A stretch of 31,277 nt of DNA, taken from IMG/VR virus record IMGVR_UViG_3300022204_000016, positions 1 to 31,277 of that record; one strand, written 5' to 3'. Source of the stretch: a virus. The position numbers and the translations under genes are program-made. Positions 5,563-13,942 of the stretch are shown here, in pieces. How positions within the stretch are numbered: the first letter of the stretch is position 1; each line of letters opens with the position of its first letter. Under the pieces are notes generated by a model. The model was given only the letters and a program-made list of their open reading frames with translations. It ran no database searches and was not told the DNA's origin.

Positions 5563-6874
5563 CTTCGACCCAAAGGCTATCCCATACCAAGGAAAGGTTA
5601 TCTACGACCTGCGCCGAAGGTTTGCCGATAGACAACAGGTCCAACAAGTTCTGCTCTCAGGCAGTGTGGGTAGCGCCAAAAGTATAACGCTCGCCCACAT
5701 GGTTGTATCCCATTGCCTGCTCTATCCCGGAAGCCGAGTGGGTATCGGTCGCTTGTCCATGCCCGCTCTTAAGGGAACCATATTCAGAACCATACTTGAG
5801 CACATGTCCAATATTGTCAGCTATGAGCTCAACGAAACCAGCGCCATTATAAAGTTTAACAACGGCTCTGAGATTCGCTCATTCTCTTGGCAGGATAAGA
5901 AATACATGAAGCTGCGCTCATTCGAATTCTCAGCTTTCGCCATAGAGGAGCTAACCGAGAATATAACCGATGAGGCGTACTTTGAAATCCTCATGCGAGT
6001 CGGGCGACTGCCACACATTAGAGAGAACTGGATACTATGCGCAACAAACCCCGACGGGCCCGAGCACTGGGCCTATAAACATTTCGTTGAATCAAAAGAC
6101 CAAAATGTGCATGTGTACTACTCACGCACTGAAGACAACCCCTTTCTCCCCAAACATTACATAGAAAACCTAAGAGCCAACCTGGATGCCAAGCGTGTCC
6201 AGCGAATGATCTATGGCAAATGGGTCTCGATAAACCAGGACATCGTCTATCACACATACGACAAGGCTAAGAACTACAAGGATCAAGACTACCAAATAGA
6301 CCTGCGATTTCCGGTCTACATATCATTCGACTTCAATATCGGGGAAGGAAAACCCATGAGCTGTGTGCTCGCACAGTACATAAACGACACCGCCCACTTC
6401 TTTGACCAATGTGTTGTTGATGGCGCTCGAACCGCCGACATTATGGACGAGCTGGAATCACGCGGGCTGTTTGATCTTAACGCTAACTTCTACATAACAG
6501 GCGATGCAACTGGAAGGTCACGCAACACCCGCTCCATAAAATCCGATTACGATATCATCAAAGAGTTTCTATCTAACTACAAACGACCCATTCGCTTTGA
6601 AGTCCACGTACCCAGAGGCAACCCTCCAATTAGAACGCGCCACAATTTGGTTAACACCTACTGTCAAAACTCCCTGGGACAGACTAGGCTGTATGTTTAC
6701 AAAAAAGCGGATAAACTAGACGAGGGCCTTCGCATGACAAAACTCAAAAAAGGCGGAAACTATATTGAGGACGATAGCTTCTCAGCACAACATATCACCA
6801 CAGCGTGTGGCTACGCATTGGTGCAGATGGTAAAAGGAAGTAACAAACAGGCAATCAGTATTGCCAAGAGGTGA
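5528..6874 (+). CDS. terL: Terminase large subunit
   Basis: ATPase/nuclease that drives DNA into the procapsid and cuts it. The 448-aa protein shows a Walker A-like SGSVGSAKS (44-52), Walker B FAIEE (137-141) and coupling motif ATNPDG (172-177). An RNase H-like nuclease domain follows, with ISFDFNIG (D268), ITGDATGR (D326) and a late acidic/His segment IEDDSFSAQH (413-422). Length and order are normal for TerL. The ATG at 5528 lies within the small-terminase gene; the ribosome site is weak, suggesting coupled translation. The portal gene follows immediately. Confidence 0.93.
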   Translation: MSSPTSIPTLSNFDPKAIPYQGKVIYDLRRRFADRQQVQQVLLSGSVGSAKSITLAHMVVSHCLLYPGSRVGIGRLSMPALKGTIFRTILEHMSNIVSYELNETSAIIKFNNGSEIRSFSWQDKKYMKLRSFEFSAFAIEELTENITDEAYFEILMRVGRLPHIRENWILCATNPDGPEHWAYKHFVESKDQNVHVYYSRTEDNPFLPKHYIENLRANLDAKRVQRMIYGKWVSINQDIVYHTYDKAKNYKDQDYQIDLRFPVYISFDFNIGEGKPMSCVLAQYINDTAHFFDQCVVDGARTADIMDELESRGLFDLNANFYITGDATGRSRNTRSIKSDYDIIKEFLSNYKRPIRFEVHVPRGNPPIRTRHNLVNTYCQNSLGQTRLYVYKKADKLDEGLRMTKLKKGGNYIEDDSFSAQHITTACGYALVQMVKGSNKQAISIAKR

Positions 6875-6876
6875 AA

Positions 6877-8430
6877 ATGGCAGCAGATCAAGTTCTAGAC
6901 CCCGCCTATCGACGATACATAATTGATGAAATCAACGGCGAGGAAAACCGACAGCGTAAAGAAGAATCCTTTATCCGCTCCGAATACTACAACGGACGAC
7001 AACAACAATATATTCTCGACGCACTTGCTAAGGAATTCTCAGCCAAAGTCGTATGCGAAATGCGTACTATCACCTCCATATCCCTAACCAATAGGATTGT
7101 TGACGAGCTAGCAGCCGTTTACTCCGACGCTCCAGAGCGCAGTTTCACCAACGTAGCTAACGAGCAAATCCAAGAGCAGATAGACAACCTCTACCAAATG
7201 TCAGCTGCGAACGTGGCCCTAAAGCGTGCGAACAAGATGCTAAAGCTACACAAGCAATGTGCCCTGCAGACCGTGCCTAAAAACGGTATGGTCAAAATTC
7301 GCCTGCTTCAACCCCACCAATACGATGTGGTCAACGACCCCGAGTCGCCTGAAGATGCGGCCATATACATTATCAACACCTATGACCGCTCACTGACTCA
7401 AGCGTCAACAAATCTGCAGTCCAGGTCCAGTCCAAGGCCAAGCTTTGCCGATAACTCCAACCAAAATATAGCCGATCAGGACGACTACAAGAAGAGCTTG
7501 CAGAGGTTGGTGTGGTGGACTGGCCAGTTTAATTTCATCACAGACGGCTGGGGTAACGTCGTATCAGACCCCAACGCTATCGAGAATCCCATAGGTCGGC
7601 TTCCCTTTATCGACATCCATGAGGACAAAGAGTTCGAATTCTGGGTTCGATGCGGCTGCCCTATCGTTGATTTCGATCGGGACTTCGGCAAACTGCTCTC
7701 CGATACGGCTAACATCTCAAGGCTTCAGGGGTATGCCCAGGCCATAATATACGCTGAGACTATTCCAGAAAACCTCGTGGTGGGACCCAACCATATCCTT
7801 AGAATCCCGCTAAACCCTGATTCTGAGAAAGACCCTCGCTTTGAGTTTGTATCTCCGAGCCCAGATCTGACCGCATCCCTAAGCTTGCTTGAGAATTACC
7901 TGCGCTTCTTTCTAGCATCCCAAAACCTACAGCCAGGTGAGGTGGGCTCAGGCGAAACCAAGTCCTACTCTTCAGGCCTAGAGCGTATGCTTGCACTTAT
8001 AGAAAAGTTCGATGCGTCGCGTGATGATTTCGACAAGTTTGAATATGTTGAGATGCAGCTATTCGATCAACTGCGTTTGTGGTCCAACGTCCTTCAGGGA
8101 ACCGATGCTCTGGTGCCTGAGCTAAACTTTGGAACCGTACCTGACGATGTGAATGTCACAGTGAACTTCGCACGTCCGGAAGCTATCCAAACCCGAAGTG
8201 AGCTACTCGATTCTGTCGTTAAGCAAATGGAGCAGGGTTTGATGAGTCGGGCTGAAGCCATATCCGAAATGCGTGGTGTGGACCTTGAGAAAGCCAAAGA
8301 GTTACTGGGAGAAATAGATGGCGAAACTTTCGGAAGCAATCGAGCGATTTCTATCCAAGGACGAAGTCAAGATGAGGGTGAACTTGAAGGAGCTCTTCGG
8401 GACGAGCCTGCCGAAGGACCCGAAGCTTAG
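6877..8430 (+). CDS. Portal protein
   Basis: The dodecameric vertex channel through which DNA is packaged and ejected. About 517 aa. Evidence is position straight after TerL, normal length, and portal-like composition. There is an N-terminal helical region with YYNGRQQQYILDAL. A segment TITSISLTNRIVDELAAVYSD (about 68-88) matches the usual portal core. A late helical clip/stem region ends with VDLEKAKELLGEID. I choose the ATG at 6877 because AGAGG lies five bases upstream; a GTG six bases earlier overlaps the terminase stop. The last 113 bases overlap the next gene in another frame. Confidence 0.85.
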   Translation: MAADQVLDPAYRRYIIDEINGEENRQRKEESFIRSEYYNGRQQQYILDALAKEFSAKVVCEMRTITSISLTNRIVDELAAVYSDAPERSFTNVANEQIQEQIDNLYQMSAANVALKRANKMLKLHKQCALQTVPKNGMVKIRLLQPHQYDVVNDPESPEDAAIYIINTYDRSLTQASTNLQSRSSPRPSFADNSNQNIADQDDYKKSLQRLVWWTGQFNFITDGWGNVVSDPNAIENPIGRLPFIDIHEDKEFEFWVRCGCPIVDFDRDFGKLLSDTANISRLQGYAQAIIYAETIPENLVVGPNHILRIPLNPDSEKDPRFEFVSPSPDLTASLSLLENYLRFFLASQNLQPGEVGSGETKSYSSGLERMLALIEKFDASRDDFDKFEYVEMQLFDQLRLWSNVLQGTDALVPELNFGTVPDDVNVTVNFARPEAIQTRSELLDSVVKQMEQGLMSRAEAISEMRGVDLEKAKELLGEIDGETFGSNRAISIQGRSQDEGELEGALRDEPAEGPEA

Positions 8431-8875
8431 AGACGCCATAGCCCAGTCCATTATCGACAAGATCGTTAACCGTACAACAAAGGATAACACCGGTTGGGAT
8501 GGACGAGAGTTTAAGGGCTACTCCAAAAGCTACAAGAAATCAGACAATTTCGGCATATTCGGCAAGTCAGCTAACAAGGTCAACCTAACTTTGACAGGTG
8601 ATATGCTCGGCAACATGGACGTATCCGAATCAAACACCGACGCTATTGAAATTAAGATAGACCGCTCCGATGCACCCAAAGCCTTTAACCACATCACAGG
8701 GGACACGCTTCCTAAACGTGATTTCTTCGGCCTCTCAAAGTCTGAGATGAGAGAAATCCGCTCCACATTCAAAGAAGCTGTTGAGGCTGAGTCTCGCTCA
8801 GCGCGTCAAGATATCCTCAAGTCCTTGGTAGCCCAGCTGGTGCAGGAAGGCGAGGGCGATGGCCGCGAGAGTTAA
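8318..8875 (+). CDS. Virion morphogenesis protein (copy 1)
   Basis: A 185-aa protein starting at an ATG preceded by GGGAG and lying 113 bases inside the portal gene. After a charged N-terminus it carries GREFKGYSKSYKK, then VNLTLTGDMLGNMDV (about 86-100) and, near the end, RDFFGLSKSEMREI. This resembles small phage morphogenesis proteins in which a Y..Y segment precedes L.LTG.ML...V, generally placed between portal and capsid or tail genes. The order of motifs is repeated in the next gene, suggesting duplication. The exact structural role (head completion or neck) is inferred. Confidence 0.6.
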   Translation: MAKLSEAIERFLSKDEVKMRVNLKELFGTSLPKDPKLRDAIAQSIIDKIVNRTTKDNTGWDGREFKGYSKSYKKSDNFGIFGKSANKVNLTLTGDMLGNMDVSESNTDAIEIKIDRSDAPKAFNHITGDTLPKRDFFGLSKSEMREIRSTFKEAVEAESRSARQDILKSLVAQLVQEGEGDGRES

Positions 8876-9362
8876 GGTCCGCACCAAGTTCGATCTGGCC
8901 TCTGTCAGAAATGTGCTCGCCCCAACCGTTGAGGTGCTCGAAGATGTGGGTCGATTCTCAGCAACTCGTATTCAGCAGTTCACTCGCTCCGGCAAAACTC
9001 TCGCCAAAGCAGATAAGCCCGAGCCGCTAAAGCCTCTATCAAAACCCTACAAGCTTCAAAGAGCCGAGTGGGTTAAGCAGGGCCGCCAATTATCCGATTT
9101 CTTCAAGGTCAACAAATCAAACCTGCAGGCCACAGGTCAGCTCATTGATTCAGTCACATTTAAAATACCACGAGAGAAAAACACAGTTGATGTCACAGTA
9201 TCTGGGAATCGTCGTGGCGAGCAGCTAAGCAACCAACAACTGGCCAGCTATGTTGCCAAACAAGGCAGGCCTTTTCTCGGTTTGGATTTAAACGGAATTA
9301 AACGTATAAAAAACATTGTTCTTAGAGCACTTAGGCGCAGGCTTAAGGCTTATAACAAATAA
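8859..9362 (+). CDS. Virion morphogenesis protein (copy 2)
   Basis: A 167-aa basic protein overlapping the previous gene by 17 bases, with a good AGGAAGG/GAGGG ribosome site. It repeats the previous protein's layout: PLSKPYKLQR, then NLQATGQLIDSVTF (about 90-103) and GRPFLGLDLNGIKRI near the C-terminus. The end is very basic (ALRRRLKAYNK). Probably a paralogue of copy 1 with the same kind of role in head assembly or completion. The exact position in the virion cannot be read from sequence. Confidence 0.6.
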   Translation: MAARVKVRTKFDLASVRNVLAPTVEVLEDVGRFSATRIQQFTRSGKTLAKADKPEPLKPLSKPYKLQRAEWVKQGRQLSDFFKVNKSNLQATGQLIDSVTFKIPREKNTVDVTVSGNRRGEQLSNQQLASYVAKQGRPFLGLDLNGIKRIKNIVLRALRRRLKAYNK

Positions 9363-9363
9363 C

Positions 9364-9404
9364 GCCGATATGAGCTCGGCATTTGCATTAGCAAGGAGGC
9401 TAAT
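9364..9404 (+). promoter_or_regulatory. Twin hairpins, ribosome site in loop
   Basis: A 5-bp stem GCCGA/TCGGC (9364-9380) is followed by a perfect 6-bp stem ATTAGC (9387-9392) / GCTAAT (9399-9404). The 6-base loop of the second is AAGGAG, the ribosome binding site of the scaffold gene at 9411. The arrangement could tune scaffold translation; the first stem lacks a T-run and is a poor terminator. Confidence 0.45.
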
Positions 9405-9410
9405 AATATA

Positions 9411-10043
9411 ATGGATCAACAAACAGATACCCAGACAGGGGTCGACGCTACTCAGACAGAGGGCGAAGAAAACCAAGCCACTGAAGGAAAACAGATAGAT
9501 TATACGGAGCTTAACGAGCGCTATTACAAGACTATCGGGGAAAATAAAAAATATAGAACCCGACTGCAGGCTCAACAAGCCGAACTTGAAGAGCTGCGAG
9601 TGAATCTCCAAAAAGCTGAGCAGGAAAAGCTTCGATCACAAGGCAAGTACAAGGAACTCTATGAGACAGAGCGGAGTCAAAGAGAGGAAATTGAAAAAGC
9701 TCGCCAGAAAGAACGAAGTGCATTCGCATATAGAAGCGTTGCCTCGCAGGTCGCGAGTGAACTTGCAAAAGCTGGATGTGTGGACACAGAAGCCGCACTT
9801 AGACTGGCTGATATTGATGCTATTGAAGTTGATGAAAACTTCAACATCGATACTGGCTCGGTTAAGTCGCTACTTGAGACCATGCAAAAAGAAAGAAGTT
9901 ATCTGTTCCGAAGGGCAGCTCCAACTGTACGCGATGGCGTGCCGACAAAAGGAGCAAACGGTTTTCAAAAACAACCGACGGATTTTAATAAACTGTCTCG
10001 CGAAGACCTTATGGAGCTCGCGAAACAAATGGATAGGAGATAA
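9411..10043 (+). CDS. Scaffolding protein
   Basis: Internal assembly scaffold for the capsid. The 210-aa protein has an acidic, Gln/Thr-rich N-terminus and a long charged coiled coil (about 50-110, with EELRVNLQKAEQEKLR and RSQREEIEKARQKER). A compact segment with DTEAALRLADIDAI then follows, and the protein has a polar C-terminal tail ending LMELAKQMDRR. This, with position immediately before the capsid gene, is typical of phage scaffolds. Translation uses the AAGGAGG lying in a hairpin loop. Confidence 0.85.
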   Translation: MDQQTDTQTGVDATQTEGEENQATEGKQIDYTELNERYYKTIGENKKYRTRLQAQQAELEELRVNLQKAEQEKLRSQGKYKELYETERSQREEIEKARQKERSAFAYRSVASQVASELAKAGCVDTEAALRLADIDAIEVDENFNIDTGSVKSLLETMQKERSYLFRRAAPTVRDGVPTKGANGFQKQPTDFNKLSREDLMELAKQMDRR

Positions 10044-10045
10044 CA

Positions 10046-10894
10046 ATGGCAGACATCATAATGGGCAACACCGAGCTTGTTGCTACGAAAATGGATTTGA
10101 TCGCTTCGATCGTACAGAAGGAGTTGGCTTTCCAAGCTAAGCTCGTTCCCACCATCACCGACTACTCGTTTCTTGTAGGCAAAGGTGCTAAGAGCTTATC
10201 GCTTCCTTTGGCGACTTCTTTCACTGCAGTTGACCGTGCAAGTGGCGTATGCGGCGATGCTACAGCTCTGACTTTCAGTGCTGAGCAAATGTTGCTCAAC
10301 CACTGTGCGTACGTGTCCTGGATCGTTGACAGCTGTGATGAAATTCAAAGCACTGTAAACGTACAGGCTGAGCTTGCTAAGCGAGCTGCTACTGCACATG
10401 GTCGCAAAGTTGACAGCGAAGTATTGGCCGAGTTGGAAGCTGTTGCACAGCCTACCGCTACTGCAGGAGCTATCACTAAGGACATTATCCTTGAAATGAG
10501 AAAAGTTTTGGTTGGCCGTTTCGCCGATCTAAACGCTTTGACTCTTTTGGTTGGACCGGACTCAGAGTGCGTGATGCTCGGAATCGCTGACTTCGTTCGC
10601 GCTGACGCGTACGGCAGCTCGGCTATCCCCTCCGGCAGCTTGGGCCGAATCTACGGAATGAACGTAGTCGTCCACCCAGCTATCGGTTTGAACACCTACT
10701 ACATCTACGAGAAAGGTGCTGCTGCTATCGCATTCCAGAAATCTCCTACGCTGGCTAGCCAGAAAGAGATTTGCTATGGAACTGGCGCTGAGCGCTGGGC
10801 TATGGACCAAATGTACGGAATCAAAGGCTTGCAACTCGCTCAAGCGGGTGCTGGCGCTGGTATCTCCGCATTGGCTGTTAAAGACGCTAACTAA
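10046..10894 (+). CDS. Major capsid protein (HK97-fold candidate)
   Basis: Probable main head shell protein, 282 aa, directly behind the scaffold (2-base gap) with AGGAGA ahead of its ATG. The composition is that of a shell protein: alanine-rich, balanced charge, no long hydrophobic segments. Recognisable capsid-type stretches include VQAELAKRAATAHGRKVDSE (about 109-128), LTLLVGPDSECVML, and the late SGSLGRIYGMNVVVHP (about 198-213), a strand/loop seen in many HK97-fold proteins. Codon choice is noticeably enriched for GCT and similar, as for a highly expressed gene. HK97 fold is inferred, not proven. Confidence 0.82.
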   Translation: MADIIMGNTELVATKMDLIASIVQKELAFQAKLVPTITDYSFLVGKGAKSLSLPLATSFTAVDRASGVCGDATALTFSAEQMLLNHCAYVSWIVDSCDEIQSTVNVQAELAKRAATAHGRKVDSEVLAELEAVAQPTATAGAITKDIILEMRKVLVGRFADLNALTLLVGPDSECVMLGIADFVRADAYGSSAIPSGSLGRIYGMNVVVHPAIGLNTYYIYEKGAAAIAFQKSPTLASQKEICYGTGAERWAMDQMYGIKGLQLAQAGAGAGISALAVKDAN

Positions 10895-10896
10895 TA

Positions 10897-11133
10897 ATGT
10901 CTTCTCAGTTGGTCACGATACCCAACTACGTCGCCGCCGGGAGTCCTCAGGGCCTCCGGCGGCTCATGATATTGAATAATGTCAAGCGTGGTACGTGGTA
11001 CAAGTATTTCGACATTCAGCTAAACCCAAAAGATGGGCGCTGGTATGCGTGGTTCCTTGAAACCGTGACTGACCAAGATCTTCTGCAGTTCGCAGACGAA
11101 TCCAAATATGAAAAAGCCAAGGGGGCTGAATAA
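10897..11133 (+). CDS. Small head-associated protein
   Basis: A 78-aa protein with no recognised family. It has a compact aromatic core (GTWYKYFDIQLNPKDGRWYAWFLETV, about 31-57), suggesting a small beta domain. It starts two bases after the capsid stop. Residues 12-23 are encoded by a strong GC hairpin (10933-10963); an in-frame ATG at 10966 just after it would give a 55-aa form. Position suggests a capsid accessory or head completion role. Confidence 0.55.
   Translation: MSSQLVTIPNYVAAGSPQGLRRLMILNNVKRGTWYKYFDIQLNPKDGRWYAWFLETVTDQDLLQFADESKYEKAKGAE
10933..10963 (+). promoter_or_regulatory. GC hairpin just after capsid gene
   Basis: GCCGCCGG (10933-10940) pairs perfectly with CCGGCGGC (10956-10963), and GAG/CTC can extend the stem inward around a one-base bulge. 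There is no T-run after it, so it is not a standard terminator. It could reduce read-through or translation downstream of the capsid gene, or protect the capsid message 3' end. Confidence 0.45.
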
Positions 11134-11537
11134 TGGCCATGGCTAAGTGTTCCCTTGAAGATAGGGAGTTTGCAAAGTTCCGAGAGGGAGAAAATGGCGA
11201 GACGTGCATCGCAGTTACCGGATGCGACGGCGGGCCTGTTCATGTTGAGCTACCACAAATAGCAATACCCGAGCACTTCAACGGCACTGCCACAACCACT
11301 CCAATATCTATCCCTCCTGTAGCTGGGAACGATATCAAAGAAATCCTAATTAAAAACAAGCATACTAATAACCTCACAGAAGAGCTGTTTGTTTCCTTCG
11401 ATGCTGGAGCTACTTTTTTCACGCTACTCAGACAGGACGTACTCGAATCCGTTGACAATGGACCGCTTAAACAAGTTCAAATAAAGGGAAGCAGCGCCAC
11501 TGTTGACTATGAGATTATCGTCAAGAGGTACTTATGA
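11133..11537 (+). CDS. Probable head decoration or accessory protein
   Basis: A 134-aa protein starting at a TAATG junction. The N-terminal part (about 1-35) is charged, with two cysteines. The rest looks like a beta domain with alternating Thr/Ile/Pro and Asn/Gly turns (TATTTPISIPPVAGND, ELFVSFDAGATFFTLL, DYEIIVKRYL). No family is recognised with confidence. It lies between capsid and connector genes, so a decoration protein or part of a capsid-attached structure is a fair inference. Confidence 0.55.
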   Translation: MAMAKCSLEDREFAKFREGENGETCIAVTGCDGGPVHVELPQIAIPEHFNGTATTTPISIPPVAGNDIKEILIKNKHTNNLTEELFVSFDAGATFFTLLRQDVLESVDNGPLKQVQIKGSSATVDYEIIVKRYL

Positions 11538-11821
11538 GTCTGTTTAATGCGGTAGCGCCTCGCAACCCCCCCACACAAAAAGACGATGTCACTATCGTTG
11601 AAGAAACCAATACTCTCAACTTCGAGGGTAATGTCCTTGTAACTAACGAAGGCAATGGCAAAGCAACCGTAACTATACTGGGAGCCGATGCAGCTCCCAA
11701 ACTCATGCAAGTAGCCTGTCTTTCGCTGCCATGCGGCACTATAAACTATGCAGTCTGCAAACTCTGGGAAGCAGACCAAGTAAATCATCTGGTACATTCA
11801 CTGATTGAAGGGACTTGCTAA
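11534..11821 (+). CDS. Small beta-domain structural protein
   Basis: A 95-aa protein beginning at an ATGA overlap. Residues about 27-49 (TLNFEGNVLVTNEGNGKATVTI) resemble a beta module that recurs in phage fibre proteins, including the collagen-like protein encoded at 13942. The C-terminus has several cysteines (C62, C67, C75, C95). Likely part of a head appendage or decoration, with a fold shared with the fibre genes downstream. Confidence 0.5.
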   Translation: MSLFNAVAPRNPPTQKDDVTIVEETNTLNFEGNVLVTNEGNGKATVTILGADAAPKLMQVACLSLPCGTINYAVCKLWEADQVNHLVHSLIEGTC

Positions 11822-11822
11822 C

Positions 11823-12332
11823 ATGAGCGATATTATTCACGTCATAACATGCTCGGGGCCGCCGACAGTTGCCCCGCTCAGAGTCGGACAGCATTGGGTA
11901 GACACAACTAATGGCGATATGTATTTCTCTGTCGGAACATCTTCAGTAGCCGACTGGGTGCCACTAATAGGGTCCGACAAAGATTTAAAAACATACACAT
12001 GTCCGGCAGGTGTGGCAGTTAACGATATCGTTTACTCATCTGGCTTAGACACAGTCGACCAAGCTATAGCTAACGATGTAAACAAAAAATATGCTATAGG
12101 GATGGTATATGAGAAGCCAACCGCTACAACTGCAGTAGTGGTTTCCATAGGCAAATACTCCGGTTTTTCTGGGCTAACCCAGGGACTGCCGGTTTTCCTT
12201 TCAACATCAACATTAGGCGGCATAACACAAACCCCACCGACAGGAGCAGGAAATTGGCTACAAATACTCGGAATGGCAGTGGACGCAGACAAAATAGATC
12301 TGAATCTAAGCCCACCGATAAAAAGGACCTAG
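11823..12332 (+). CDS. Probable head fibre or decoration protein
   Basis: I start this at the ATG at 11823 (169 aa) rather than an upstream in-frame ATG at 11805, because GAAGGG precedes it and the previous gene ends at 11821. The N-terminal half has aromatic beta segments (VGQHWVDTTNGDMYF). The C-terminal half contains VFLSTSTLGGITQTPPTGAG and LQILGMAVDADKIDL, a pattern common in phage head-fibre and decoration proteins, in which a value is set as a threefold beta repeat. A related segment appears in the 203-aa protein at 12635. Confidence 0.55.
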   Translation: MSDIIHVITCSGPPTVAPLRVGQHWVDTTNGDMYFSVGTSSVADWVPLIGSDKDLKTYTCPAGVAVNDIVYSSGLDTVDQAIANDVNKKYAIGMVYEKPTATTAVVVSIGKYSGFSGLTQGLPVFLSTSTLGGITQTPPTGAGNWLQILGMAVDADKIDLNLSPPIKRT

Positions 12333-12634
12333 CACTATCTGACGCTCAGTTCTGGCGTCTATCCACTCTGCAAAAAGACGTGGAATTATGCGAGCAGTCC
12401 TTAAAGATAAATGACAGGGATTCGGAGATATCAAAACTTCGCCGACGGATTCATGAATTAGAACACGCCCTTATGCTTGAAAAACAAAACATTTTAAAGG
12501 TCAAGAAGCAAAAAACCGAACTATTTTTGACTGAGTATAGGGCTCAGCTCGCTAAGGATTTGGGGCTACAATCTTTAGACAGCTACATTGTAGACACAGA
12601 TTCGTTTAAACTAATTCATGAGGGGGAGATATAA
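12254..12634 (+). CDS. Coiled-coil protein
   Basis: A 126-aa protein from TTG 12254, which overlaps the preceding gene by 79 bases; AGGAG lies seven bases upstream of the TTG. The N-terminal 20 residues are basic and Ser/Asn-rich. A long charged helix follows (about 38-100, with EISKLRRRIHELEHALMLEK), probably a coiled coil. It ends against the start of the next gene with no gap. Function is unknown; phages often carry a similar short coiled-coil gene near fibre or decoration genes. Confidence 0.5.
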   Translation: MATNTRNGSGRRQNRSESKPTDKKDLALSDAQFWRLSTLQKDVELCEQSLKINDRDSEISKLRRRIHELEHALMLEKQNILKVKKQKTELFLTEYRAQLAKDLGLQSLDSYIVDTDSFKLIHEGEI

Positions 12635-13246
12635 ATGGCTTTAATACGTGTTTTATCAATAGGCGCAGACGGACTTGAGACTGAGCACGATCCAGCGGTG
12701 GATTCCGTTGCGTTCTTGGACGTGACACTCAACGGTAGCTCTTTAACCGGCACCGGAGGTGTGGATGTTATCGGAGATTTGGCATCGGCTTATACCTACA
12801 TTAGCCCTGCAGGTAACACTCTACAGGATACCTTAAACGCTATCGACTCATATGTTGGAACTCTTGAGAACGAGTCCTGCATGGTCGGTGAGGATTTCAC
12901 AAACGGGGAAGCTACACCCATTACCCTTGGTAAAGTGGTTTACATTTCCGGAAACAACGAAGTTAAACTCGCTAAGAACGACGATGTCGCCAAGGACGAC
13001 CCAGTGGGTTTAGTGGGAGATGCTTCGATCGCTGCTGCCGCGATTGGAAAGATTTGGTATTTTGGATGCGCAGATGGCGTGCTAACAGGCGCTACTGCAG
13101 GAACCAAATACTTTCTGGATTCGGTGGCTGGCGGTATGACTGCAACTGTTCCTACTGGTTCGGGTAAGAATGTGGTTTTGATGGGTTATGCTAAAAACGC
13201 AACTGATTTGTTTTTGAGAATTCAAAACATCGGAAAGCGCGCGTAA
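12635..13246 (+). CDS. Probable decoration/fibre-base protein
   Basis: A 203-aa protein. The middle and end consist of short beta segments rich in Gly, Ala, Thr and Asp. ITLGKVVYISGNNEVKLA and GTKYFLDSVAGGMTATVPTG lead to a C-terminal LMGYAKNATDLFLRI. This layout, in which a value is reported as a beta repeat ending in L.LRIQ, resembles capsid decoration and fibre-base domains in tailed phages. It is the last gene before a strong hairpin, closing the group that starts at the capsid. Confidence 0.55.
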   Translation: MALIRVLSIGADGLETEHDPAVDSVAFLDVTLNGSSLTGTGGVDVIGDLASAYTYISPAGNTLQDTLNAIDSYVGTLENESCMVGEDFTNGEATPITLGKVVYISGNNEVKLAKNDDVAKDDPVGLVGDASIAAAAIGKIWYFGCADGVLTGATAGTKYFLDSVAGGMTATVPTGSGKNVVLMGYAKNATDLFLRIQNIGKRA

Positions 13247-13256
13247 ATTAAGAAAA

Positions 13257-13289
13257 ATGGGGGGGGCCTCTGGCCTCTCCCATTAGTTT
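13257..13289 (+). terminator. Strong hairpin after head genes
   Basis: A 12-bp stem with two G-T pairs, ATGGGGGGGGCC (13257-13268) with GGCCTCTCCCAT (13272-13283), has a 3-base loop and is followed by TAGTTTGAG. It lies in the only sizeable gap of this region (13247-13300). The T-run is short, so partial termination or attenuation is more likely than a full stop. Confidence 0.5.
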
Positions 13290-13300
13290 GAGAGGATTGA

Positions 13301-13942
13301 ATGGCAGATAAAAAGCCACTGAGGATTTCAGATGATACTAACGATTTGCAGCCAGTTGAATTTGCTGCAGCCGATAGCGTGGGAATCGTTGATGGCGGCA
13401 CTAGCGCCACAACTGCCAATGGCGCATTAAATAATCTATTGCCATCTCAAGCGGGGAACAACGGTAAAGTTTTGGGCACCAACGGAAGTAACACCTCATG
13501 GGTCGATTCTTCAACAAATGGGGCTGGAGTAGGCGGTGTTAGAGTTAATTTCTGGAGCGATGGGTCTACTTATAATAAATGGCTTCGCAGAGACAACAAC
13601 CATTCCGAACCAAGCGGACCTAACTCTGAAAGCAAAAGCGAACCATGGGTTTTTGTGTTTGCAGGTGAAATTAGAGCACTGTCCTTTGTTAATAAAAAGA
13701 TTGACTCGGACACAGATATACAGATTTTTAAAAACGGCACACTTCAATTCACGTGGAATATTTTGAATAAAAAATGGGCCACCAAGACTAACCTAACTCC
13801 GATAGTTTTTGCCGCAGGAGATAAACTTTCAGTATTTGCCAAAGAAATTGGTGGAGGCGACAAACCTGAGGATGTTTTGCTTGATGTCTATATAGCCTTT
13901 ACTAATAGCGTGGCTCAAGAGCTTGGCGGGGGGACTTTGTAA
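13301..13942 (+). CDS. Head-fibre or fibre-neck protein
   Basis: A 213-aa protein with GAGAGG ahead of its ATG. The N-terminus contains [20 protein letters not shown] and [15 protein letters not shown] (about 37-71), a module often found in phage fibre proteins. The second half is a beta domain ([32 protein letters not shown]) with the look of a jelly-roll or receptor-binding domain. It is joined to the collagen-like fibre gene by a TAATG junction, so the two probably build one appendage. Confidence 0.6.
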   Translation: MADKKPLRISDDTNDLQPVEFAAADSVGIVDGGTSATTANGALNNLLPSQAGNNGKVLGTNGSNTSWVDSSTNGAGVGGVRVNFWSDGSTYNKWLRRDNNHSEPSGPNSESKSEPWVFVFAGEIRALSFVNKKIDSDTDIQIFKNGTLQFTWNILNKKWATKTNLTPIVFAAGDKLSVFAKEIGGGDKPEDVLLDVYIAFTNSVAQELGGGTL

